A stretch of DNA of 49,242 nt from Candidatus Aminicenantota bacterium. GTDB taxonomy: Bacteria; Acidobacteriota; Aminicenantia; Aminicenantales; Aminicenantaceae. Every line of letters starts with the position of its first letter. Position 1 is the first letter of the stretch. The notes beneath the pieces are model-generated. The model was not told the DNA's origin. It saw nothing but the letters and a program-made list of their open reading frames with translations, and made no database searches. A program made the position numbers and the translations under genes. Location: NCBI GenBank assembly GCA_020348385.1, contig CP070750.1, positions 249,812 through 299,053 on the forward strand, read 5' to 3'. This document shows positions 41,739 to 49,242 of the stretch, in pieces.

Positions 41739-42686
41739 ATGTTGTTCTCGAAGAAAAAGGCACTGCGTTATCTCTTTGCCCTCTTCATCATTTTTACCCT
41801 TAATTTCATCATTCCCAGAGCCATGCCGGGTGATCCGGTGACCAATCTCCTGGGCGAAAACTTCATCACCAGCGCAGCCACGATCCAGGAACTCAAGACA
41901 GAGCTGGGATTGGACAAATCCTTGCCTGCTCAATACCTCGATTACTGGAAAAACATCATCACCCTCCGCCTCGGATATTCCTATCATTTCAATCAAAAAG
42001 TTATCACGATAATTTTTACACGGATGAAATGGACATTGATTCTTCTCTTTCCGTCCATCCTCTTCGGAGCCATCTTGGGAACACTGCTCGGGGCGCTCTC
42101 CGGATGGAAAAAAAATACTTGGGGCAACAAAGCCACGACATGGGCCTTCCTTTCCGTGTACAGCAGTCCTCCCTTCTTTCTTGGCATCATTTTCCTTTAC
42201 ATCTTTTCCTTCAAATGGGGATTATTTCCATTCAAGGGATTTTATGAAACGGGGACTTTCCTGGACGTGCTCCAACACCTCTTCCTCCCTATCCTGATCA
42301 TGAGCGCTTTCACAGCCTCCCGTAATTACATGATCATGAGAGGAAGCGTGCTGATCGAAAAGGAAAAAGTGTATGTGGTTTATGCTCGGGCCAAAGGCCT
42401 TTATGGCAATTCCATCCTCTTTCGGCACATTTTCAAGAACGCCTCTCTCCCCGTGATCACGTTGATTGCACTGGATCTTGGATTTCTCCTGAGCGGGGCT
42501 CTGTTTGTCGAAATCGTATTTTCCATGAACGGGATGGGAACTTTGATTTACGAGGCCTTATTGTCCCGGGATTACCCGGTCCTCCAAGGATGCTTTTTGA
42601 TCATCACAATCATGGTCATCGTCGCAAATCTCATCGCAGATATTCTGTACAGTTTTATCGATCCCAGAGTGAGAGAAAAAGCTTGA
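41739..42686 (+). CDS. ABC transporter permease, DppB/OppB-like
   Basis: A 315-residue inner-membrane permease with six transmembrane segments. N-terminal FIIFTLNFIIPRAMPGDPVTNLLG is the usual DppB opening (F..PGDP). The cytoplasmic EAA loop is MRGSVLIEKEKVYVVYARAKGLYGNSILFRHIFKNASLPV, with the conserved YxxxARAKGL. The last helix ends YSFIDPRVR, the common C-terminus. Only TAGGA one base before the ATG serves as a ribosome site, so initiation may be weak or coupled. Its stop overlaps the TTG start of the next permease. Confidence 0.92.
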   Translation: MLFSKKKALRYLFALFIIFTLNFIIPRAMPGDPVTNLLGENFITSAATIQELKTELGLDKSLPAQYLDYWKNIITLRLGYSYHFNQKVITIIFTRMKWTLILLFPSILFGAILGTLLGALSGWKKNTWGNKATTWAFLSVYSSPPFFLGIIFLYIFSFKWGLFPFKGFYETGTFLDVLQHLFLPILIMSAFTASRNYMIMRGSVLIEKEKVYVVYARAKGLYGNSILFRHIFKNASLPVITLIALDLGFLLSGALFVEIVFSMNGMGTLIYEALLSRDYPVLQGCFLIITIMVIVANLIADILYSFIDPRVREKA

Positions 42687-43495
42687 ATAAGAAAAGGATT
42701 TTGAACCGGTTCGGTCTTGTCCTGATCGTCCTGTTTGTCCTGATCGCCATTCTTGCTGACATTATCTCTCCCCATGATCCTTGGGTTAGGTTCGAACCAT
42801 ACGAGAGTCCCAATCGAAATCATATTTTGGGGACCAATGATATCGGAAACGACATCCTCTCAGAACTCCTCCATGGGTCTCGAGCTTCCCTCGTCGTGGG
42901 AATCGGTGCCGCTATCATCGCCACTCTCTTGGGGCTCCTTGTCGGATTGCTTGCCGGTTACTTCAAAGGTGCCCTGGATGAGATTTTCATGGGAATCACG
43001 GATATTTTTTTGATGATCCCGAGGATTCCGCTGATCATCATCTTGGCGGCCTTCCTGAAATCCAGCATTTGGCTCATCATGCTTGCCCTCGGGCTTTTGT
43101 GGTGGACCTCCACAGCACGAGTGGTAAGATCCCGAACGCTTCAGGTCAGGGAGATGGGCTTCGTGACCAGCGCCAAATGCCTCGGGTTCAAGAACAGACA
43201 CATCATCTTTTCCGACATTCTGCCTAACATCTTTCCGGTCGTGGTGCCAAAATTCATGCTGACCATCGCGACAGCCATGATCTCAGAAGCTTCGCTTTCT
43301 TTCCTGGGTCTGGGAGATCCTTCGATGAAAAGCTGGGGACTGATGATCAACTTTGCCCTGATCAAGGGGGGATTGATCAATGAGATGTGGTGGTGGTACC
43401 TTCCCCCAGGTCTCTGCATTATCTTATTCGTTTATTCCATCGTGTCCTTGGGTTTTTCATTCGAAGAAAGGAAAAAGGTTAACATCCGATCGTGA
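42683..43495 (+). CDS. ABC transporter permease, DppC/OppC-like
   Basis: A 270-residue permease with six transmembrane segments. It starts at a TTG (42683) that overlaps the previous stop as TTGA, giving N-K-K-R-I-L-N-R-F before the first helix; the longer open frame lies within dppB and has no start signal. Conserved blocks: ISPHDPWVRFEPYESPNRNH ahead of LGTNDIGNDILSELLHGSRASLVVG (the TDxxGRD/ND region), and the EAA loop TLQVREMGFVTSAKCLGFKNRHIIFSDILPN. The end GLCIILFVYSIVSLGFSFEE matches the family. It overlaps the ATPase gene by GTGA. Confidence 0.92.
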   Translation: MNKKRILNRFGLVLIVLFVLIAILADIISPHDPWVRFEPYESPNRNHILGTNDIGNDILSELLHGSRASLVVGIGAAIIATLLGLLVGLLAGYFKGALDEIFMGITDIFLMIPRIPLIIILAAFLKSSIWLIMLALGLLWWTSTARVVRSRTLQVREMGFVTSAKCLGFKNRHIIFSDILPNIFPVVVPKFMLTIATAMISEASLSFLGLGDPSMKSWGLMINFALIKGGLINEMWWWYLPPGLCIILFVYSIVSLGFSFEERKKVNIRS

Positions 43496-44439
43496 ATACG
43501 ATGAATTTGCTGGCAATAGAAAACCTGAAAGTCACGTTCCGAACTCCCTCGGGACAGGTCCGGGCTGTGGATGGGGCCACATTAAAGCTGAAAGAGGCTG
43601 AAACGCTGGCCCTGGTCGGTGAAACAGGATGCGGAAAATCGACGATCGCCCATTCTGTCCTCAGTCTCCTGCCAGAAAACGCAGATGTCCACGGAAAAAT
43701 CCTTTACGATAACAAAAACCTCCTGTTGTTGCACGAGAAAGCGCTGGCACGACTGAGGGGCAAAGACATTTCCCTGGTTATGCAAAATCCGGCATTGGCC
43801 CTTAATCCTGTTTTATCCATCGGGCACCAAATGACAGAGCCATTGATCGTGCACTTGAGGTTAAAAAAACAGGATGCAATCCTGACGGCGAAAAGCCTTA
43901 TGGAAAAGCTGTCCTTCAAAGGGCCGTCCAATGCGATCCGGGCATACCCGTTTGAAATGTCAGGGGGGATGAAACAAAGGGTATTGATCGGCATTTCGGT
44001 TATCTTGAGCCCAAAGATCATCATAGCCGATGAACCGACCAAAGGTTTGGATGATCGCCTGAGAGGCATGATCCTCGAAGAGCTAAGACTTGCCCGAGAG
44101 ATGAATCGATCTTCGATGATCTTTATCTCCCATGATCTGAACGCCGCCAAGGAGATTTCGGACAGGATAGCCGTGATGTATGCCGGGGAGATCTTAGAAT
44201 CGGGGACTACGCAAGCCTTTTTCAAAGAGCCCCTGCATCCTTACTCAAAAGCCTTATTGGAAAGTCTGCCGGAACAGGGATTCAAACCCGTCCCGGGTGT
44301 CCCCCCATCCATGATTCATCCGCCTAGGGGGTGCAAATTTCATCCGAGATGCCCCCATAAAAAAGAAATTTGCGCCAAAAAAAGACCTGTTTTCAAAAGG
44401 ACAAATAACAGAGACGTTAAATGTGTGCTGTACAGCTAG
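43492..44439 (+). CDS. ABC transporter ATPase, DppD/OppD-like
   Basis: A 315-residue ATP-binding subunit starting at a GTG that overlaps the previous stop codon. Walker A is GETGCGKST, Q-loop in SLVMQNPALALNP, signature MSGGMKQR, Walker B IIIADEPTKGLD, and switch His in FISHDLN. The C-terminal oligopeptide-transporter domain is present with its Cys set (GCKFHPRCPHKKEIC), which binds an iron-sulfur cluster in some DppD proteins. It overlaps the next ATPase gene by 19 bases. Confidence 0.94.
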   Translation: MNTMNLLAIENLKVTFRTPSGQVRAVDGATLKLKEAETLALVGETGCGKSTIAHSVLSLLPENADVHGKILYDNKNLLLLHEKALARLRGKDISLVMQNPALALNPVLSIGHQMTEPLIVHLRLKKQDAILTAKSLMEKLSFKGPSNAIRAYPFEMSGGMKQRVLIGISVILSPKIIIADEPTKGLDDRLRGMILEELRLAREMNRSSMIFISHDLNAAKEISDRIAVMYAGEILESGTTQAFFKEPLHPYSKALLESLPEQGFKPVPGVPPSMIHPPRGCKFHPRCPHKKEICAKKRPVFKRTNNRDVKCVLYS

Positions 44440-45140
44440 AAGTTCGCAACATCGCAAAGACCTTTGAATCGGGTGTGTTTGCGAAAAAACCCAAGTCAGT
44501 GTTGGAAAACATTTCGCTCAAAGTTCACTTGGGGCAAACATTTGGTATCGTCGGAGATTCAGGATCAGGAAAGACGACTTTGGGAAAAATAATGGTGGGC
44601 ATTGAAAAAGCGACAACTGGCCAGATTCTCTTCTACGGCAAACCTCTAGAAAAAATGACAAAGGAGGCGTTTTCAGGATTTCGGCGCAAAGTCCAGATGT
44701 TGTTTCAAGACCCTGAAGGTTCGCTTAATCCGAAAAAAACCATCCAGAAATCTTTGGATGAAATATTGTTCCTGATCAAGATGCCTCTAGACGCTAGAAC
44801 GCGTGCCATCGAAAGCATCCTCCAAACGGTTGGATTACCTACAGAGGTTTTGACGCGGTACCCTAATCAGATCTCGGGAGGTCAGAATCAGCGGATAGCT
44901 CTGGCGAGAATTCTGCTCCTCGAACCTGAAATCATCATCCTGGATGAACCCACATCCGCCCTGGATATCTCAGTCCAGGCTCAAATATTGAATCTTTTGA
45001 AGGAATTGCAAAAACAGAAAGGCCTCACTTACGTCTTCATCTCCCACGACAGGGATGTTATCGAGTTCATGTGCCACGATGTCGGTACACTCGCCCAAGG
45101 GAATCTAGCCGTCCCCACAAACAAAGCCAATATGGGCTAG
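44421..45140 (+). CDS. ABC transporter ATPase, DppF/OppF-like, short C-terminus
   Basis: A 239-residue ATP-binding subunit. Walker A is GDSGSGKTT, Q-loop VQMLFQDPEGSLNPKKT, signature ISGGQNQRIALARIL, Walker B IIILDEPTSALD, and switch His in FISHDRDVIEFM. It ends soon after the last core strand and lacks the C-terminal Cys-rich oligopeptide domain found in full DppF (about 320-330 residues). Only the DppD partner carries that domain here. The last codons overlap the convergent GDPD gene by 4 bases. Confidence 0.93.
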   Translation: MCAVQLEVRNIAKTFESGVFAKKPKSVLENISLKVHLGQTFGIVGDSGSGKTTLGKIMVGIEKATTGQILFYGKPLEKMTKEAFSGFRRKVQMLFQDPEGSLNPKKTIQKSLDEILFLIKMPLDARTRAIESILQTVGLPTEVLTRYPNQISGGQNQRIALARILLLEPEIIILDEPTSALDISVQAQILNLLKELQKQKGLTYVFISHDRDVIEFMCHDVGTLAQGNLAVPTNKANMG

Positions 45141-45970
45141 TTATTTCTCTCTTTTGAGCTTAAAATTCCCTTCAAGATATCCGGGACATCGGTGATGATT
45201 CCGTCGACGCCTAGATCGATCATTTTTTTCATTTCCGCAGGATAATTCACAGTCCAGACAAATATCTTTTTTCCCTTCTGTTTAGCCTTCTGTACGAATG
45301 CCTCATCCACAATATTCCGTTTGCTGCATACGTATTCCCAATTGCCGTCGAAAATGTCTGGCGGATGCTCTTCATCGAAAATGAACCCCGTGATCAAATC
45401 CGGTGCGATTTCTTTGACTTTTTCGAGCACTGGCTTCTCAAAAGACGTGACCATACATTCTTTTCCTATATTTTCGGCACGAATGATATCCACCACTTTT
45501 TGAGCAATTTCAGGATCCTCCCCGGATACCTTGACTTCGATATTGAGCTTTATTTTCCCTTTAACCGCTTGGATCACCTCTTGGAGGGTTGGGATGGGTT
45601 CTCCCCTGAATTCCTCCTTGAACCAGGACCCCACTTCCAATTCTTTCAGCTCTGCCAGAGTGTAGTCCCAAATCATCCCCTCTTTACCTGTCGTCCGCTC
45701 CATCTCCTCGTCATGGAAAAGCACGATTTCCCCATCCTTAGTTTGGAAAACATCGCACTCAGCGAAATCAGCCCCGAATTCGATCGCCTTCTTCATCGAC
45801 GACAGCGTGTTCTCCGGTGCCGCTCGTGACGCACCCCGATGTGCTATAACAATAAAATCCTCGGGTTCTTTTTGTTGACACATTATCCCCACCATCATTA
45901 AAAGTAAAATCCATATTATTCTTTTTTCAGGCAATCCTTTTAACCCATTCTTCATACTATATGATATCAT
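45137..45970 (-). CDS. Glycerophosphodiester phosphodiesterase lipoprotein
   Basis: A 277-residue GDPD enzyme hydrolysing glycerophosphodiesters to glycerol-3-phosphate and an alcohol. Motifs: IAHRGASRAAPENTLSSM (catalytic His and the E-N-T metal site), ADFAECDVFQTKDGEIVLFHDEEMERTTG (E-x-D metal residues and second His), and LNIEVK. The late VWTVNYPAEMKKMIDLGVDGIITDVPDIL is also typical. A signal with Cys (LLLMMVGIMC) suggests a lipoprotein. The ATG at 45970 has GGAG six bases upstream. It overlaps the end of the ABC operon in a convergent arrangement. Confidence 0.92.
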   Translation of the reverse strand: MISYSMKNGLKGLPEKRIIWILLLMMVGIMCQQKEPEDFIVIAHRGASRAAPENTLSSMKKAIEFGADFAECDVFQTKDGEIVLFHDEEMERTTGKEGMIWDYTLAELKELEVGSWFKEEFRGEPIPTLQEVIQAVKGKIKLNIEVKVSGEDPEIAQKVVDIIRAENIGKECMVTSFEKPVLEKVKEIAPDLITGFIFDEEHPPDIFDGNWEYVCSKRNIVDEAFVQKAKQKGKKIFVWTVNYPAEMKKMIDLGVDGIITDVPDILKGILSSKERNN

Positions 45971-45994
45971 TTATTTCTCCACAGCTCCTTCCTG

Positions 45995-46159
45995 AAAAAA
46001 GAATGAAGGTTGGAGGTGAGAAATCCCCTCAAATCCTGACCGGGCGCGGTTTTTCTCCCTCCGGGAGAAAAGAGAGAGGGATTTGCGGGAACTGATTTCC
46101 CTCGCTGAAACAGGGCGGGAAATTAGTGTGTTTCGAACCTCTGTCCTTCATTCTTTTTT
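45995..46159. repeat. Structured intergenic element bounded by a 15-bp perfect inverted repeat
   Basis: AAAAAAGAATGAAGG (45995-46009) is the exact reverse complement of CCTTCATTCTTTTTT (46145-46159), and AGGT/ACCT (46014-46017/46137-46140) continues the stem. Inside are AAATCCC/GGGATTT (46021-46027/46078-46084), enclosing a 9-bp hairpin TTTTCTCCC/GGGAGAAAA with loop TCC (46051-46071), and a hairpin of 11 pairs with one G-T (46091-46101/46117-46127) around loop TCGCTGAAACAGGGC. The last hairpin matches that at 20643-20673. The outer repeat includes two bases of the TAA of the symporter gene. No coding frame is credible. Confidence 0.65.
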
Positions 46160-47993
46160 ACAATATTTTTTCGAGGCGATGCTTCCGCCTCGCAATCAGA
46201 TTCCCCCTCTTGATTAAAGCCGGAGCTACCAAAACGATGTCCGATCCTCGACCATGCAGCGATGATATTTTTGCTTGAGTGGAACGCAGGCCACCCAACC
46301 ACCACCGATCATCGCTCAAATGAACCAGGTCTTCCACATTCGCGGATAATTGGCGTGCCACTTCAGGACTCACATGTATCCCCTTGATCTGTTTATCCTT
46401 CACAACCCTGACGACTGCCTTTTTGCCTTCAGTCTCATTGATAGGACCACCCTTAAAGCCCACTTTTGCCTCGTTCAGAGTACCAGCCACCAAACCTTGC
46501 ATTTTTTCCTTTGATTTTGCCTTTGTGAGATAACTCACGACCAGGCCGATCAATAAACTTCCAACCAGACCATACAGAGCCCTGGTGTACTTAAAACCTC
46601 CTGCTGGAGCCACACCATGGGAAAATGGGGTTATAACAAAGGGCCAGACAATGGAGAGCGCCACGATCAGAGATCCTCCGAAAAGAGTCCAGAATGCTGC
46701 CGATGATGTGAATCTTTTCCAATACGCTCCGAGAAGTATGGTGATGACCATCGGGGGCGTGATGCTGGCCGTGAAGGAACCATGGGCCAGATAAATCGAT
46801 TGGAATGAGGCGAAAACAGGCACCAGGCCAATCCCCAAAAGTGCAGAGGATAGCGAGACGATTCTCGCCACTCTGAGGTAATGCCTATCCGGGGCTTCTT
46901 TTCTGATATGGGGCCTGTAGACATCGTTCACGGCGATGGCAGAAACGGCATTGATCAAAGTGTCGATCGTCGACATCAGAGCAGCCGTAAGGGCAGCCAT
47001 CACAAACCCGAACAAACCCGGCATGCAAACCTTCCCTGCCACTTGGACAAAAATTTGCTCAGGATTGACACCAGCAGGGAGCAGTCCATGCGTGTGCATG
47101 GCCCTCCCCAGCCATCCGGCATTCGAGACGGCAAAAGTGGCCAGGGGCATCAACACCAAAATCAGTGCCAGGAATGTTTTTTTGATCTCTTTGACACTTT
47201 TCAAGGATAAAAAACGAAGGATGAATCCTTGGTTCATCATGTAAAGGGCAAAGGTGTTGGCTACTCCATCCTGCCAGAACACGCCCACAAAATGGAACTC
47301 TTTGGGTTGATTGAATTGGGCAAACGGCAGTTTATGAAGGAGCGGGAGTCCTGACCAGAATCCCTCCCAACCTCCCAGGACCTTGAGCCCCAGAAAAAAC
47401 AAAACAAACCCTGCAATCAACAGGATGACTCCCTGAGCAAGGTCGGTCATGATGACAGACGTCTGCCCCCCCACCGTCACATAAACCGCACAGATGGTTG
47501 CCACAAGGACAGCTGACCAGAAAATATCCGTTCCCAGCAGAGCATTGAGGGCGACTCCCATGGTGTAAAGATTGATGCCGATGTATCCCACCATGTAGAT
47601 CAGGACGATTATGGTGGCCATGATAGCCGTGCGTTCATCGAATCGTTTCCGGAAATAATCGGGCACGGATCCCACCCTGCTGAAATAAATGATGGGAAGC
47701 CAGCCCAGCAGCAAAAAGCTCATCACGATCCAATCGTTCAGGTAGGACATGGAAGAGGACATCCCATAGCGGAAACCTGCAGCTGAATATTTGATGAAAC
47801 TGTAGGAACCGACAACAGAGGCCACGCAGCTGAAAGTGATCAGCCACCAGGAAAAGCGCTGTCCGCCGAAAAAGAAATCCTTGGTCGAGCGGGTGAATTT
47901 AGCAAAAAACGCACCAAAACCGAAGATGGCGACAAAATAAAAGATGACAACCAAAAAATCTAGTTGAGTCCCGATAACGGTCGTTGTATCCAT
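46158..47993 (-). CDS. Sodium:solute symporter (SSS family) with cytoplasmic C-terminal extension
   Basis: A 611-residue protein with about 13-14 transmembrane segments: STKDFFFGGQRFSWWLITFSCVASVVGSYSF (helix 1-2 region), TVGGQTSVIMTDLAQGVILL, and AALTAALMSTIDTLINAVSAIAVNDVYRP (sodium-site helix 8). It is closest to the SGLT/sugar or vitamin-type SSS branch; substrate unknown. Beyond the last helix (LIGLVVSYL) lies a hydrophilic tail of about 125 residues (KSKEKMQGLVAGTLNEAKVG to the end) containing VRVVKDKQIKGIHVSPEVARQL, which I do not recognise. Its ATG follows directly after the TAG of the small membrane-protein gene. Confidence 0.9.
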   Translation of the reverse strand: MDTTTVIGTQLDFLVVIFYFVAIFGFGAFFAKFTRSTKDFFFGGQRFSWWLITFSCVASVVGSYSFIKYSAAGFRYGMSSSMSYLNDWIVMSFLLLGWLPIIYFSRVGSVPDYFRKRFDERTAIMATIIVLIYMVGYIGINLYTMGVALNALLGTDIFWSAVLVATICAVYVTVGGQTSVIMTDLAQGVILLIAGFVLFFLGLKVLGGWEGFWSGLPLLHKLPFAQFNQPKEFHFVGVFWQDGVANTFALYMMNQGFILRFLSLKSVKEIKKTFLALILVLMPLATFAVSNAGWLGRAMHTHGLLPAGVNPEQIFVQVAGKVCMPGLFGFVMAALTAALMSTIDTLINAVSAIAVNDVYRPHIRKEAPDRHYLRVARIVSLSSALLGIGLVPVFASFQSIYLAHGSFTASITPPMVITILLGAYWKRFTSSAAFWTLFGGSLIVALSIVWPFVITPFSHGVAPAGGFKYTRALYGLVGSLLIGLVVSYLTKAKSKEKMQGLVAGTLNEAKVGFKGGPINETEGKKAVVRVVKDKQIKGIHVSPEVARQLSANVEDLVHLSDDRWWLGGLRSTQAKISSLHGRGSDIVLVAPALIKRGNLIARRKHRLEKIL

Positions 47994-48194
47994 CTAGATC
48001 TTCCCGGCCCCGGCAAAGTGCCACAGCAACTGGGATAGAAAATAAAAGGCAAATCCCCCTATCATAAAAAACAGGACCCTCCTGTCGTGTTTTTTTCCGA
48101 GGGAATAATCCTTTGTACGCCAGGACAGGAAAATGCCGAGGAAAAAAATGGCACCTCCGATGACAAATTGATAAACAAGAGACAAAAGGGGCAT
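47994..48194 (-). CDS. Small two-helix membrane protein, possible symporter partner
   Basis: A 66-residue protein with two predicted transmembrane helices (about residues 5-25 and 39-62) joined by a charged loop (RTKDYSLGKKHDRR). It has no match I can name. Its stop codon abuts the ATG of the symporter with no gap, so the two are translationally coupled. Small membrane proteins encoded directly before SSS transporters are known in other pairs (for example YhdT with PanF, or DUF485 proteins with acetate permease), which makes an accessory role plausible. Confidence 0.7.
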   Translation of the reverse strand: MPLLSLVYQFVIGGAIFFLGIFLSWRTKDYSLGKKHDRRVLFFMIGGFAFYFLSQLLWHFAGAGKI

Positions 48195-48241
48195 TAAAAT
48201 TTTCCCTCGTTATGAGCTTTTAGCACAGATGGGAAGTGGTG

Positions 48242-49242
48242 TCAAAAAGATCCAATATCACTGAATTTTCTGAGGTGTTCTTCATGTTTCATTTTCTGCT
48301 TTTCGAGGATCTTTACAAATTGCGGTTCATCCCGCAGATTATCGAAGTAGGGGCTAGAGTTCAAAAACGGATAAGAATAGGCAAAGCTCCAGTAGCCCTC
48401 CTCCAGCGCTTCTGCAATCATTGCGATCGCTTTCTCTTTTTTGCCCAACAGGGAATAGACAAGGGCTGAATCCCTATGGGCCAGCGCCTCAGCCTCCATC
48501 CCTTTAGAGGCATACAATACAGCTTTGGGATCCTTCATGAAAGAAGAGCCAGGCCTTATCTTCTCGGCCTGAGCGATAACCTCCTCGGCCCTTTCAAATT
48601 CCCTTCTCAAAATTAAAAGTTCCGCCTTGAATTTCAGGCACCACAAGCTTGTCGGCTCAAGCTCCAAAGCCTCATTGACACGAACCATAGCCTCATCGAA
48701 CTGACCGGAGTTCATCAGGCTCATGATCAGGACAACGTGGGTCATGATATGGAGAGGATTGAGTTCCAATGCTTTTGTGTACAATTTGACCGCTTGATCA
48801 TACAGACCTATATTCCGGTAAAATCCGGCGGCCTCCTGGATGATCAAAGCTTTATTCGAATTCAATTCCAAAGCCCTTTTGAAACCTTGGTAGGCTTCAT
48901 CCAGCTCTAACCGAAGCATGTGGGCTGTGGCTATGGCAGAGTTAGCTTCAGCCAAATTCGGGTTCAACTCGAAGGCTTTTTCACAGTTTTGCACAGACCG
49001 GTCGATATCTTCTTCATCATTTTTGATATTGAACCTATCCGCATAAGCCCACGCCAACCCGATATAGGGAAAGGCATAATTGGGATCTATGGCAATGGCA
49101 CGTTCGAACATGCTAACAGCTACCTCGAAGTCCTCTTCCTTTGCGGTCACCTCATACTTGTTGGTCAAGGTATGCATACCTCTAAGATAATATTCGTAGG
49201 CTTTCACATTTTTCGGCCGATCTGACATGAGCTTTGCCAGGT
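48242..49242 (-). CDS. TPR-repeat protein, N-terminus outside window
   Basis: The frame stays open past the ATG at 49228 to the window edge (L-A-K-L before M-S-D-R), so this is the C-terminal part of a longer protein. About seven TPR units are visible, for example AVSMFERAIAIDPNYAFPYIG, AYQGFKRALELNSNKA, AVKLYTKALELNPLH and AMVRVNEALELEPTS. The entry sequence PKNVKAYEYYLRGMHTL is the junction often found between an N-terminal kinase, cyclase or DNA-binding domain with a TolB-like segment and a TPR tail in signalling proteins. What lies upstream cannot be seen. It ends 47 bases before the small membrane-protein gene. Confidence 0.85.
   Translation of the reverse strand, partial: LAKLMSDRPKNVKAYEYYLRGMHTLTNKYEVTAKEEDFEVAVSMFERAIAIDPNYAFPYIGLAWAYADRFNIKNDEEDIDRSVQNCEKAFELNPNLAEANSAIATAHMLRLELDEAYQGFKRALELNSNKALIIQEAAGFYRNIGLYDQAVKLYTKALELNPLHIMTHVVLIMSLMNSGQFDEAMVRVNEALELEPTSLWCLKFKAELLILRREFERAEEVIAQAEKIRPGSSFMKDPKAVLYASKGMEAEALAHRDSALVYSLLGKKEKAIAMIAEALEEGYWSFAYSYPFLNSSPYFDNLRDEPQFVKILEKQKMKHEEHLRKFSDIGSF

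Noticed and set aside
1..49242. tRNA, rRNA, CRISPR arrays, prophage or insertion-sequence genes
   Set aside because: I read the intergenic regions on both strands and saw no cloverleaf with a CCA-side pattern, no regularly spaced repeats, and no transposase or integrase frame.

Overview
The window reads as a dense bacterial chromosome fragment of about 50% GC with 46 protein genes. Two of them run off the ends. I saw no rRNA or tRNA gene, CRISPR array, intact insertion sequence or phage gene. No stretch longer than 300 bases lacks a gene; the largest gaps are 3052-3291, 38839-39053, 20542-20747 and 45971-46157. Many products have signal peptides or lipobox cysteines, and there is a heptosyltransferase-like GT9 gene, so a Gram-negative envelope is likely. 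Sodium-coupled symporters, a lactate permease, a diverged dicluster ferredoxin, a Crp/Fnr regulator, a 6-bladed propeller protein and many secreted hydrolases suggest an anaerobic or facultative heterotroph living on polymers and peptides. The mix reminds me of Acidobacteriota/Aminicenantes-type genomes, but that placement is a low-confidence inference.

Layout. 1-3051: the end of an RraA-like gene, a secreted GH113-like hydrolase, and a convergent secreted beta-sandwich protein. 3292-6467: a four-gene unit (winged-helix regulator, membrane protein, two related exported proteins) behind a strong promoter with a palindrome in its spacer. 6468-18610: a ten-gene minus-strand operon for an amino-sugar polymer. 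In transcription order it holds a degenerate phosphohexomutase, an intact phosphohexomutase, nagB, GH18, a GH42-like enzyme, a ROK kinase, a SIS protein, an MFS transporter, a YdjC deacetylase and nagA. Together they could cut chitin-like chains outside the cell, deacetylate them, import and phosphorylate the sugars, and feed fructose-6-phosphate to glycolysis. 18781-24301: an SSS symporter, a D-lyxose isomerase-type cupin, a methyltransferase, a serine hydrolase and a PhzF protein. 24469-31187: lactate permease, FKBP, M24 peptidase, 5'-nucleotidase-like protein, propeller protein and a small exported protein.

31267-38838: a ferredoxin and a divergent sulfatase-fold gene share a region holding a perfect TTGAC-N4-GTCAA dyad. 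Then come GT9, a Crp/Fnr regulator with an FNR-type recognition helix, a strongly diverged HMG-CoA-reductase-like protein and an esterase-like lipoprotein. 39054-45140: an operon of a sugar GHMP kinase and a complete oligopeptide-type ABC importer. 45137-49242: a GDPD lipoprotein, a second SSS symporter with a small membrane partner, and the end of a TPR protein.

Most worth a second look: the pseudo-mutase/mutase pair, the HMGR-like protein that has lost its catalytic residues, two intergenic elements bounded by inverted repeats that share a hairpin with a compensatory base change, the FNR-type dyad with class II spacing, and the start codon of the Crp/Fnr gene lying inside a 7-bp tandem repeat.
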